DNA of 42,739 bases, from positions 1-42,739 of the forward strand of contig DRLC01000043.1 of the NCBI GenBank assembly GCA_011053145.1, read 5' to 3'. The translations under genes and the position numbers were made by a program. The DNA comes from Planctomycetota bacterium. GTDB lineage: Bacteria; Planctomycetota; UBA1135; GCA-002686595. Shown in pieces: positions 26,101-32,002 of this stretch (position 1 is the first letter of the stretch; each line of letters opens with the position of its first letter). The notes beneath the pieces were generated by a model that did not search any database, had not been told where the DNA came from, and saw only the letters and a list, made by a program, of their open reading frames with translations.

Positions 26101-26540
26101 CGACGAGGACCAATGCCTCGGGCTCCTTCACCTACTCCGGCGTCCCACCTGGGAAGGCTTGGGTCTTCGCGCGCAAGGGAGAGCTCTCCAGCCCCGAGGT
26201 GGGGCCGGTGATCGTGGCCCCCAACGCAGAGGTGAGTGCCGAACTGACCCTCGGCGTCGGGTCCAGCCTGGTGATCACCTTCGAAGTGGACGGCGAGCCC
26301 GCGCGCGCGACGATCACGGTCAGCGACGAGAACGGAAACCAGGTCAGTGGCCTCGCCACAGCGGAGGAACTCCGAGACCTCTTCGCCTCCAAGGGGCCAC
26401 AGCGCGAGTACCGCGTCGGCCCGCTCCCCCCCGGGAAGTACACGGTCCGGGGAACCGATTCGGAGGGTCATACGGCCAGGAAAACGATCCGGGTCGATGA
26501 CCGCGGACGCGAGCGCCGGGTGCGCTTGAGGGCGCGCTAG
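23124..26540 (+). CDS. Large secreted protein with eight CarboxypepD_reg-like beta-sandwich repeats
   Basis: The protein has 1138 residues. It starts at 23124 (MKTRSLVVLFVLVVGGAMVALF), a signal peptide or N-terminal anchor, then a Pro/Ala-rich linker and a unique region (about 65-295). Eight repeats of 90-110 residues begin at about 299, 391, 480, 570, 661, 772, 860 and 962. Each follows GxVxDxxGxPVxGAxV ... TDxxGxFxxxxLPPGxYxLxA, the pattern of carboxypeptidase regulatory-like/CNA-B-like beta-sandwiches. A shorter, variant repeat closes the protein. No catalytic domain is seen, so it is probably a structural or adhesive surface protein. The in-frame ATG at 23115 is an alternative start. Confidence 0.88.
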   Translation: MKTRSLVVLFVLVVGGAMVALFSGGSERGTRAASPPARTADAAEPAADAVPSLPEIDRSEAGRSAAELSIVAPGPEEDIDFDTVRAVPVRVVLPIGVPADDELMLDAYVHAAPGSLDEILEGRPRLEHEHHAIVAQPEETPVRVSRQAIEGSGVIDVPFPEGAANIAVFLDSRYVTSAPVYFSPDDPMPTIEGTLGTWISGTVLFPEEDSAPIPAPEALSVEFTGRGQGGFFAARFGTDFQAEVDADYHFEARGVPSDKTYLVQLPVEGRVDFLQRSLEVEPGEHVTLDIPLAVGASVHGIVVGEDGTPISGATVVGYSTKNVLARALGGRESTDTDENGAFSLTGIPPRKIELTASAAGHLESEPVPLELEEGEVAEGVRILLPSGNRLGGRVLWPGGAPAEGAKVTVEDVGRTAVADDAGRFEISGLGEGPFDLTARARKSSPEGVNGQGIEWIAVARNVAAGTEGVELMLEAPRVIRGIVVDDLGEPIPEFQVEATEAGKPYWETVIQGGFEDDSGSFELKGFVDGDWTLRAEADGYVATGVDEGVGVTVPQSDAPVRIVLQRALRVAGTVVDPGGAPVPGAEVRFDSGPRSGRFWSSSTSRTADDRGHFEFGGLPAEGAALTARAEGWAPSEPTPVAGDPGATVQDVTLRLRVGATITGEVYDKEGNPDANAAVSVSGSGFANPFLGENTTTTDAAGKFRVEHVLPGKVRVFATPPEDDLFESLDTAESEEQAMTAVLGQIRSASVEVGDGEEVHVTLGFPARKPVHVTGTVHDGSEPVADAVIIALEEKGSLSGGIQATRSDAAGRFEVTVNLPGDYVFQVQSEDENPSPVLFPVTVPDEPEYDLDLELPNGVLAGIVLSADGDPAANVGFRVRRPGPGGGMLAFTQGNRRSTGADGRFRVEHLAPGTYTLVFGDPWSTFDQGRTDLATTVAGPLDLAEGEVRDDLVVRVERPGKIVGIVRDADGNPVPGAAVWARDASGQLLNLIATTRTNASGSFTYSGVPPGKAWVFARKGELSSPEVGPVIVAPNAEVSAELTLGVGSSLVITFEVDGEPARATITVSDENGNQVSGLATAEELRDLFASKGPQREYRVGPLPPGKYTVRGTDSEGHTARKTIRVDDRGRERRVRLRAR

Positions 26541-26555
26541 CAGTCGTTTTCGGCT

Positions 26556-26569
26556 GGTCCCGAAGGACC
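26556..26569 (+). terminator. Short GC hairpin after the repeat-protein gene
   Basis: GGTCC and GGACC pair around a CGAA tetraloop, 15 bases after the stop codon at 26540, with a possible outer GGCT/AGCC extension. A TTTT lies before, not after, the stem, so it is at best a weak terminator. Confidence 0.3.
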
Positions 26570-26652
26570 TCCGAGCCTATTCCCCATGTGGGTCAAGACC
26601 GGCCGTTCCCGCGACCGAATCGAGAGGCAGCGCGTCCTCTACGCCCCACACC

Positions 26653-27300
26653 ATGACCTGCCCCCAGTGCGGCCACGACTCCGGCCGGCGCACCCGCTAC
26701 TGTCCCTGCTGCGCGAAGCGGCTCGGCCCGACCCAGACTCCGGGTGGACCGCTGCGGTGCTCCCCCGAGCCGCTCTTCGTCCTCGAACCCGTCCGCGACC
26801 ACGGCGGGGCGCTCCTGGAAGCCGCGCCGTACCTCGTGTTCTTGGTCTCGTGGGCGACGTTCGTGGCGGGTGGACTCTCGTTCTTGGTCGCACGCTCCCT
26901 GGGCGCGAACCCGCACCCCCCGACGTGGTTCGCCTCCGCGGCGCTCCTGTTCCTGCTCCTGATCCCAGCGGGGTGGAGGTTCCTCGAGGGCCGACGGCTC
27001 GCGAGCATGTCCTACACCTTCCGTCCGCACCGACTCGACGTCACCTGGGGCGTCCTGCACGACGCGCCACGGGAGGGAGTGCAGCTTGAAGAGATCACCG
27101 CGGTGCGCGTCGAGACGACGGGCGAGCAGCGGCGTCACGGGCTCGGTACCTTGCGGCTGGAACTGCGCGAGCCCCACCTCGGGCGCAGCCCACTCCTCTC
27201 GATCGAGGACATCGCCGAACCGGAACTCTGGCGCGAGCGCATCGTGTCGCTGCTCGACCGGGTCGTGGACGAGGACGGACGCGACCGGCAGGTCGCGTGA
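26653..27300 (+). CDS. Membrane protein with N-terminal zinc ribbon and PH-like domain
   Basis: The protein has 215 residues. It begins with a zinc ribbon, CPQC (Cys3, Cys6) and CPCC (Cys17, 19, 20). Two transmembrane helices follow at about 58-80 and 91-108. The C-terminal part (YTFRPHRLDVTWGVLHDAPREGVQLEEI onward, about 120-205) reads like the bacterial PH-like domain (bPH2/YdbS type). Such zinc-ribbon membrane proteins are common and uncharacterised. It is followed after 27 bases by the PLP enzyme gene, which seems to have its own promoter box, so a functional link is uncertain. Confidence 0.78.
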   Translation: MTCPQCGHDSGRRTRYCPCCAKRLGPTQTPGGPLRCSPEPLFVLEPVRDHGGALLEAAPYLVFLVSWATFVAGGLSFLVARSLGANPHPPTWFASAALLFLLLIPAGWRFLEGRRLASMSYTFRPHRLDVTWGVLHDAPREGVQLEEITAVRVETTGEQRRHGLGTLRLELREPHLGRSPLLSIEDIAEPELWRERIVSLLDRVVDEDGRDRQVA

Positions 27301-27311
27301 GCCGGTCGCAG

Positions 27312-27320
27312 TGATACGCT
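27312..27320 (+). promoter_or_regulatory. Candidate extended -10 box (TGATACGCT) before the PLP enzyme
   Basis: TG-A-TACGCT fits the extended -10 pattern and ends seven bases before the ATG at 27328. Transcription would start at the start codon, giving a leaderless mRNA; there is no Shine-Dalgarno sequence in this gap. No -35 box is seen, as is usual for extended -10 promoters. Confidence 0.4.
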
Positions 27321-27327
27321 CGGGCGC

Positions 27328-28533
27328 ATGCCCGACGCCGAACCGCGCCCCCTGCCCGCGTCCTGGTACGAGGATCCCACCTCGCTCCTCCCGCCCCGAG
27401 AACTCCTCGACAGCCTCCCGACGCCGCTGCTCGCGATCCACATGGGTCGGGTGCGCGCGAACATCGCACGCGTGCTCGCGCTCACGAACGGGCCGGAGCG
27501 TTGGCGTCCGCACCTCAAGACGACCAAGACGCCCGAGGTCTGGGCCGAGCTCCTCGCCGCCGGCCTGCGGGCGTTCAAGTGCGCGACGGTTCGAGAGGCC
27601 GAGGTGTTCTGCGATCTCGTCGAGCGCGAGGGTCGGGACGGCATCGATCTGCTCCTCGCGCACCCACTCCTCGGTCCCGGCCTCGGGCGGCTCGCGGCGC
27701 TCGCGACCCGCCACCCTTCGGTGACGATCTCGATCCTGGTGGAGGACGCCCGCGCCGCGGCCACGCTGCCCGCTCCGTTGACCGCGTTCGTCGACGTGGA
27801 TCCGGGCATGCACCGCACCGGACTCTCGCCGGAGCACCCGGCGGAGATCCTCCGGGTTGCCGAGGCGCTCGGGGCGCGCCTGCGCGGCATCCACTTCTAC
27901 GAGGGGCACCTGCACGACTCCGACCCGGACGTCCGCCGTGCGGCGGTGCACGCCGCCCTCGACCGACTCGTCGAGCTGCGCGACCGTTTCGTCGCTTCAG
28001 GTCTGGAGATCGGCGAGCTCGTCACGAGCGGAACTCCGGCATTCCTTTCCGCGCTCTCCCATCGTGACCTTCGGGGCCTGGACTCCACGCTCCATCGCGT
28101 TTCCCCGGGCACGGTCGTGTTCCATGACGTGATCAGCGAACACGAGAATCCAGAACTCGGCCTCGCTCCGGCGGCCCTCGTCCTCGCCCGCGTCGTGAGC
28201 CGCCCCGCCCCGGACCGCGCGACCCTCGACACGGGCACCAAGTCGGTCTCTAGCGATGCCGGCGATCCCTGCTGCTTCGTCCTCGGGCACGAAGGATTCG
28301 AGCCCCTGCACCCGAGCGAGGAGCACCTGCCCCTCCGGGTGCCCCCTTCCAGCGCTCCGGAACGTGGCGCACTCCTCGCGCTCGTCCCCCGTCACGTCTG
28401 CCCGACCGTGAACCTCCACGATCGCGCACTGCTCGTCGATGGGACGCAGACCCGCGAGACCTCCGTCGCGGCGCGAGGGCACGGTGAAAAGGTGCCGCGC
28501 TCGGTGCTCCAAGTGCACCGAGCGCGGCGATGA
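27328..28533 (+). CDS. D-threonine aldolase / D-serine dehydratase-like PLP enzyme
   Basis: The protein has 401 residues, the family's usual size. The N-terminal alanine-racemase-like barrel has the PLP lysine Lys64 in RPHLKTTK, followed by GLRAFKCATVREAEVF, FVDVDPGMHRTG and the glycine-rich phosphate region TSGTPAF. The C-terminal domain has His356 and Cys358 in RHVCPTVNLHD, the divalent-metal site of D-serine dehydratases and D-threonine aldolases. Substrates are probably D-beta-hydroxy amino acids. The last codons form one arm of a strong hairpin (28494-28528). Confidence 0.92.
   Translation: MPDAEPRPLPASWYEDPTSLLPPRELLDSLPTPLLAIHMGRVRANIARVLALTNGPERWRPHLKTTKTPEVWAELLAAGLRAFKCATVREAEVFCDLVEREGRDGIDLLLAHPLLGPGLGRLAALATRHPSVTISILVEDARAAATLPAPLTAFVDVDPGMHRTGLSPEHPAEILRVAEALGARLRGIHFYEGHLHDSDPDVRRAAVHAALDRLVELRDRFVASGLEIGELVTSGTPAFLSALSHRDLRGLDSTLHRVSPGTVVFHDVISEHENPELGLAPAALVLARVVSRPAPDRATLDTGTKSVSSDAGDPCCFVLGHEGFEPLHPSEEHLPLRVPPSSAPERGALLALVPRHVCPTVNLHDRALLVDGTQTRETSVAARGHGEKVPRSVLQVHRARR
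28494..28528 (+). terminator. Perfect 14-bp hairpin inside the last codons of the PLP enzyme gene
   Basis: Bases 28494-28507 (GCCGCGCTCGGTGC) are the exact reverse complement of 28515-28528, with a seven-base loop (TCCAAGT). The stem ends three bases before the stop codon at 28531-28533, so it lies wholly in coding sequence. The downstream bases (GATTCCCAGATTTCCC) are only mildly T-rich. It is probably a terminator or RNA-stability element that doubles as coding sequence. Confidence 0.6.
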
Positions 28534-28870
28534 TTCCCAGATTTCCCAGACACCAATCCGTCGAGGCTCTCCTTCCTCGGGCAAGGCGGGGACACACTCC
28601 GGGAACGCTCCCCTCCGGTAGGGGGAGGCCCTCTTCCAGCCCCCTCGAAGGGCCGAGGGAAACCGTCGGGGGGCATCGCGCCGGGTCCCTGTCGCACGCC
28701 TCTCCAAACATGCGAGCGGGACACCGACACCCGGCCGGGACACACCCGCCGACGCGATTCCTCTTCGGTCTCACCCAACCGCTCCGAGAGGAGCTGGAAG
28801 CTGGACGCCCCCTATGTCGGCCGCCCCCACGGTTAGCTTTCGGGGTTTTCCGGTATTCTTCCGAGTCCGG
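28534..28870. other. 337-bp region between convergent genes, no gene seen
   Basis: This separates the ends of the PLP enzyme and the Tat-exported TIM-barrel gene. Open frames here have odd composition and no ribosome-binding sites. A few short GC stems are present, such as CTCCCCTCCGGTAGGGGGAG. A seven-base stem (CCGAGTC/GACTCGG, 28861-28884) spans the stop codon of the minus-strand gene and may help end its transcript. Nothing else is recognised. Confidence 0.55.
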
Positions 28871-29782
28871 TCAATCCGACTCGGCGCGCAGTCTTTCGAG
28901 CAGTGCCTTCGTGAGCCGAATGCCCTCGTCCTCACTGCGCTCCCCGCCCTCGTACTCGATGCCGAGGTGCCCGTGGTAGCCCGCGTCGAGCACGATCGGA
29001 AGCATGCGCCGGTAGTCGGTCTCGGTCTCGTTCCCCTCCGCGTCGAAGCTCCGGGACTTGGCGCTCACGCCCCGTGCGAACGGCATCATGCGGCGCACGC
29101 CGTCGTAGCGATCGAAGGCGCCCTCACCGCTCGCGGTGAAGTTTCCGAAATCGGGGAGGGTGCCGACGCGCGGGTGGTCGGCCCGCGCCATCAGGCCCTC
29201 GATCCAGATCCCGTTCGAGCTGAGCCCGCCATGGTTCTCGACGATCACGTCGACGCCGTATTCGTCCCCGACGAGGGCGAGTCGGTGGAGGGAGTCCGCC
29301 GCGCGCGCCATGTCCTCGTCCCAGTCCCCATCGCCGGCCGCGTTCACGCGGATCGAATGGCAACCGAGAAACTTCGCGGCAGCGATCCACTTGAAGTGGC
29401 GTTCGATCGCGCGGCGGCGCTCCTCGTCGTCCCCCGCGCCGAGCCGCCCCTCCCCATCACACATGATGAGCAGGCTCCGCACGCCCGCGTCCTCCGCGCG
29501 CGATCGCAGCTCGGCGAGCCACTCGAAGTCGGTCGCCTTGTCCATGAAGAACTGGTTCACGTACTCGACGGCGCCGATTTCGTAGCGCTCACGAGCGAAG
29601 GCCGGAAACGCGAGCGGATCGAGCCCGCCTCCGAAGATCATGCGGTGCAACGACCACTGAGCGAGCGAGATCGAGAAGGGTTCGCGGGCCCGGACCGACC
29701 CGATGGCCCCGCCGAGCACGGGCGCGGCGACCGCGGCGGCGCCGACGAGACACTCCCTTCGGGACGGGCGGTGGCTGGACAT
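28871..29782 (-). CDS. Tat-exported TIM-barrel protein (sugar phosphate isomerase/epimerase family)
   Basis: The protein has 303 residues. The ATG at 29782 has GGAGGA upstream and starts a twin-arginine signal peptide (RPSRRECLVGAAAVAAPVLGG). The barrel follows: FSISLAQWSLHRM, a helix with EYVNQFFMDKA, VIVENHGGLSSNG with the metal Glu, TLPDFGNF with Asp, GVSAKSRSFDAEGNE, and GYHGHLGIEYEGG with the last Glu. This 'AQWSLHR...GVSAKS...GIEYEG' type is abundant in planctomycetes and is exported folded, so it acts outside the cytoplasm on an unknown sugar. It stands alone, divergent from the GNAT gene. Confidence 0.92.
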   Translation of the reverse strand: MSSHRPSRRECLVGAAAVAAPVLGGAIGSVRAREPFSISLAQWSLHRMIFGGGLDPLAFPAFARERYEIGAVEYVNQFFMDKATDFEWLAELRSRAEDAGVRSLLIMCDGEGRLGAGDDEERRRAIERHFKWIAAAKFLGCHSIRVNAAGDGDWDEDMARAADSLHRLALVGDEYGVDVIVENHGGLSSNGIWIEGLMARADHPRVGTLPDFGNFTASGEGAFDRYDGVRRMMPFARGVSAKSRSFDAEGNETETDYRRMLPIVLDAGYHGHLGIEYEGGERSEDEGIRLTKALLERLRAESD

Positions 29783-29888
29783 GCTCGTGAACTCCTCCCC
29801 CCGAGCCTCGGGGGTCATGGGGACGGGTGTATTCTGCACGGAGAAAGGCCCCTCGCCCAGGGCCGCAGACCTGCCCAACGCATCCCGG

Positions 29889-30440
29889 ATGCCGCATTCC
29901 ACCCCCACGCTCCACGCGGACGGTCCGCGCACGCTCCTCGCCCCCCTCGCTCCCGGGGACGGACCGGAATTCCTCCGCCTCGCCGAAGCGAGCCGCGCGT
30001 TCCACCACCCCTGGGTCGCGCCACCCCGGACCGAGGAAGGCTTCGCACAGCTCCTCGGACGCATCGGTGATCGCTTCCGGTCCTTCGCGCTGCGGCGCCG
30101 CGGGGACGGAGACCTCGTCGGGGTGTTCAACCTGAGCGAGATCACACGCGGAGCACTTCGCAGCGCCTACCTCGGCTACTACGCCTTTGCGCCGTACGCC
30201 GGCCAGGGCCTGATGGGCGAGGGAATGCACCTCCTGCTCTCGATCGCTTTCGGCCCCCTCGAACTGCACCGCGTCGAGGCGAACGTGCGCCCGGAAAACC
30301 GTGCATCGATCCGATTGGTACGCCGCACGGGCTTCGAGCGGGAGGGCTTCTCTCGGGCCTACCTATTCCTCGACGGCGCCTGGCGCGATCACGAGCGCTG
30401 GGCCATCCGTGAAGAGATCTGGACGCCCCCCACCGTGTGA
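29889..30440 (+). CDS. GNAT N-acetyltransferase (RimJ/RimL type)
   Basis: The protein has 183 residues from the ATG at 29889, the usual size for RimJ/RimL-type acetyltransferases. The frame is open upstream across the divergent promoter region and was not used. Visible are TLLAPLAPGDGPEFLRL, the acetyl-CoA-binding loop after YLGYYAFAPYAGQGLMGEGM, and the conserved ENRASIRLVRRTGFEREG. It probably acetylates a protein N-terminus or small amine; the substrate cannot be told. A TATTCT at 29830-29835 on the same strand is a possible -10 box with a leader of about 45 bases. Confidence 0.9.
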   Translation: MPHSTPTLHADGPRTLLAPLAPGDGPEFLRLAEASRAFHHPWVAPPRTEEGFAQLLGRIGDRFRSFALRRRGDGDLVGVFNLSEITRGALRSAYLGYYAFAPYAGQGLMGEGMHLLLSIAFGPLELHRVEANVRPENRASIRLVRRTGFEREGFSRAYLFLDGAWRDHERWAIREEIWTPPTV

Positions 30441-30515
30441 GCCACACCGCCCGGGGAACCTCCCGGTCTTTCGTGTCTCCCACTGGAATGGAACCAGGAC
30501 CCTGGAGGTGAACCG

Positions 30516-30740
30516 ATGACCACAGAACGCATTCTCCGCGGAATCGCCGGATTCTTCATCCTGCTCTCGATCCTGCTCGCCGGAGGTCTCGGCCAGGTGG
30601 AACTCGGCCGTCCGACCTGGATCTGGTTCACGGCCTTCGTGGGCCTGAACCTCCTGCAGTCCGCCTTCACGGATTGGTGTCCGATGATGGCCCTGCTCCG
30701 AAAATGGAAGCAGGGGGGGCGAGTGATCCACCCCGGGTGA
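30516..30740 (+). CDS. DUF2892 inner-membrane protein, C-terminus inside a palindromic element
   Basis: The protein has 74 residues. The ATG at 30516 has a strong GGAGG site. Two hydrophobic segments (about 8-24 and 33-52) and the family signature FVGLNLLQSAFTDWCPMM identify DUF2892 (the YgaP membrane part). These proteins sit in the inner membrane, sometimes fused to rhodanese; the Cys in DWCPM is conserved. The last eight or so codons (GGRVIHPG and the stop) lie in the left arm of the palindrome at 30715-30942. The native C-terminus may therefore have been replaced or extended by that element. Confidence 0.88.
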   Translation: MTTERILRGIAGFFILLSILLAGGLGQVELGRPTWIWFTAFVGLNLLQSAFTDWCPMMALLRKWKQGGRVIHPG

Positions 30741-30942
30741 TCCCCTGCGAAGGTGGGGCGAGGGGGTTTCCCCTGGGTGAGGCAGGGTTTCGAGGAATCG
30801 ACCCAGTGTGATGCCCGCTTTCCGTGCCCGGTCTTGGCTTTGCCCGAATCGGGGACGGAAAGCGGGCATCGCCATGGGTCGATCGCCTCCACGACCCTCT
30901 TCACCGTCGCAGGGGATCACCCGGGGTGGATCACTCGCCCCC
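30715..30942. repeat. 228-bp near-palindromic element with 36-bp perfect outer arms
   Basis: Bases 30715-30750 are the exact reverse complement of 30907-30942 (36 of 36). A second perfect stem of 16 bases pairs 30810-30825 (GATGCCCGCTTTCCGT) with 30855-30870, and a nine-base stem pairs 30797-30805 with 30875-30883. The tip loop is about 19 bases (30831-30849). The left arm has about 23 extra unpaired bases near 30757-30784. The outer arm is itself nearly self-complementary (GATCCACC...GGTGATC). No transposase, no clear target-site duplication and no second copy is seen here. The shape fits a MITE-like or other small palindromic mobile repeat, or a large transcribed hairpin. It covers the DUF2892 stop codon and ends 21 bases before the sigma factor start. 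Confidence 0.9.
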
Positions 30943-30948
30943 GTCTCC

Positions 30949-30956
30949 TGTATGGT
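30949..30956 (+). promoter_or_regulatory. Candidate -10 box (TGTATGGT) before the ECF sigma gene
   Basis: TATGGT at 30951-30956, preceded by TG, ends seven bases before the ATG at 30964 and begins nine bases after the palindrome's right arm ends. It would give a leaderless sigma mRNA whose -35 region lies inside the palindrome. The in-frame ATG at 30952 overlaps the box and is a less likely start. Confidence 0.35.
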
Positions 30957-30963
30957 GCCCGCG

Positions 30964-31803
30964 ATGGATTCCACCGAGGGGAACGCGGCGGAGAGGGCCG
31001 GCGACCCGAAGGGCGGGGAACCGCGCGACGAGGCGCTCCAGCGTCTCGTGGACGCCCACGCGGGGCGGCTGTTCTCGCTCGGGATGCACTTCTGCGGCAA
31101 CCGCGAGGAAGCCCAGGACCTGGTGCAGGAAACGTTCCTCCAAGCGTTCCGCAACTGGGACCAGTTCGAGGGGCGTTCGAAAGCCTCCACGTGGCTCTAC
31201 ACGATCGCCTCGCGCGTCTGCCAGCGCTTCCACCGCAAGCGTTCCGGCGAACCCGAGCACATCGGGTCGCTCGAGGAGCTGGTGCCCCTCGGAGAAGCGG
31301 AGATGGCCGTCGTCTCCCCTGCCGGTGAGCCCCTGGCCGCGGAGATGCGCGCGGAGGCCCGCCGGGAGGTGGAGCAGGCGATCGCGGAGCTCCCGATCGA
31401 GTTCCGCATGCCGCTCGTCCTGAAGGAGGTGGTCGGCTTTTCGATCGCGGAGGTGGCGGAGATCCTGGGCCTCAAGAAGGCCACCGTAAAGACGCGCCTG
31501 CACCGCGCTCGGCTGCGCATCCGCAAGGCCATCGAGGCCCCGCTCCCGAAGCGCAGCGTCCCTCCCGCGATCTACTCGCGTCAGGTCTGCCTCGATCTCC
31601 TGCAGGCGAAGCAGGAAGCGCTCGACCGGGGGACGACGTTCCGGTTCCCCGACGACGTCATCTGCGAGCGCTGCTCCGAACTCTTCGCGACCCTCGACCT
31701 CGCGACGGACCTGTGCGGCGAGATCGCCGGCGGCGAGATCCCCGAGGAGGTGCGCGCGGCGCTCCTCTCCGGCCTGAAGGGAGGCCGGGACGAGGATGCC
31801 TGA
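30964..31803 (+). CDS. ECF-type RNA polymerase sigma factor with Cys-containing C-terminal extension
   Basis: The protein has 279 residues from the ATG at 30964. Sigma region 2 spans about 24-95 (RLVDAHAGRLFSLGMHFCGN, DLVQETFLQAFRNWDQFEG, STWLYTIASRVCQRFHRK) and region 4 about 135-190 (LPIEFRMPLVLKEVVGFSIAE, LGLKKATVKTRLHRARLRIR). The roughly 85-residue extension (195-279) has Cys209, then CERC (234-237) and Cys251. It resembles the zinc-finger part of anti-sigma factors fused to some ECF sigmas and may sense redox or metal. No separate anti-sigma gene follows; the RND efflux operon starts 199 bases downstream and is a likely target. Confidence 0.92.
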   Translation: MDSTEGNAAERAGDPKGGEPRDEALQRLVDAHAGRLFSLGMHFCGNREEAQDLVQETFLQAFRNWDQFEGRSKASTWLYTIASRVCQRFHRKRSGEPEHIGSLEELVPLGEAEMAVVSPAGEPLAAEMRAEARREVEQAIAELPIEFRMPLVLKEVVGFSIAEVAEILGLKKATVKTRLHRARLRIRKAIEAPLPKRSVPPAIYSRQVCLDLLQAKQEALDRGTTFRFPDDVICERCSELFATLDLATDLCGEIAGGEIPEEVRAALLSGLKGGRDEDA

Positions 31804-32002
31804 GGCGCGATCGGCCCCTGGCGGCCCACCGGACCAACTTTCCGAAATTCTCGCAGCTTCCGGGAACCAGAGGACGGGACCTGGCTCTCACGGGGTGGAA
31901 AGCCATCAGGCTCGCCTCGGGGCCTCTCTCTCCCCTCCTCCAGGATCCGTCCCGGAGGTGGTTCCCCGGGGCGAGCCGTTCCTCACCGACTGGAGAGACG
32001 AC

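Noticed and set aside
23223-26471. 1082-codon open frame antisense to the repeat protein
   Set aside because: Composition is Arg/Asp/Gly-rich without any domain; it mirrors the codon bias of the real gene, as do other long antisense frames at 1529-3304, 10694-13651 and 34569-36923.
30715-30942. Palindrome as a CRISPR, retron or ordinary terminator
   Set aside because: There are no direct repeats with spacers, no reverse transcriptase gene nearby, and the structure is far longer than a terminator and lacks a T-tract.
30389-31190. Open frames reading through the palindrome on both strands with the same GDHPGWITRPP peptide
   Set aside because: The shared peptide is a by-product of the inverted repeat, not a duplicated protein.
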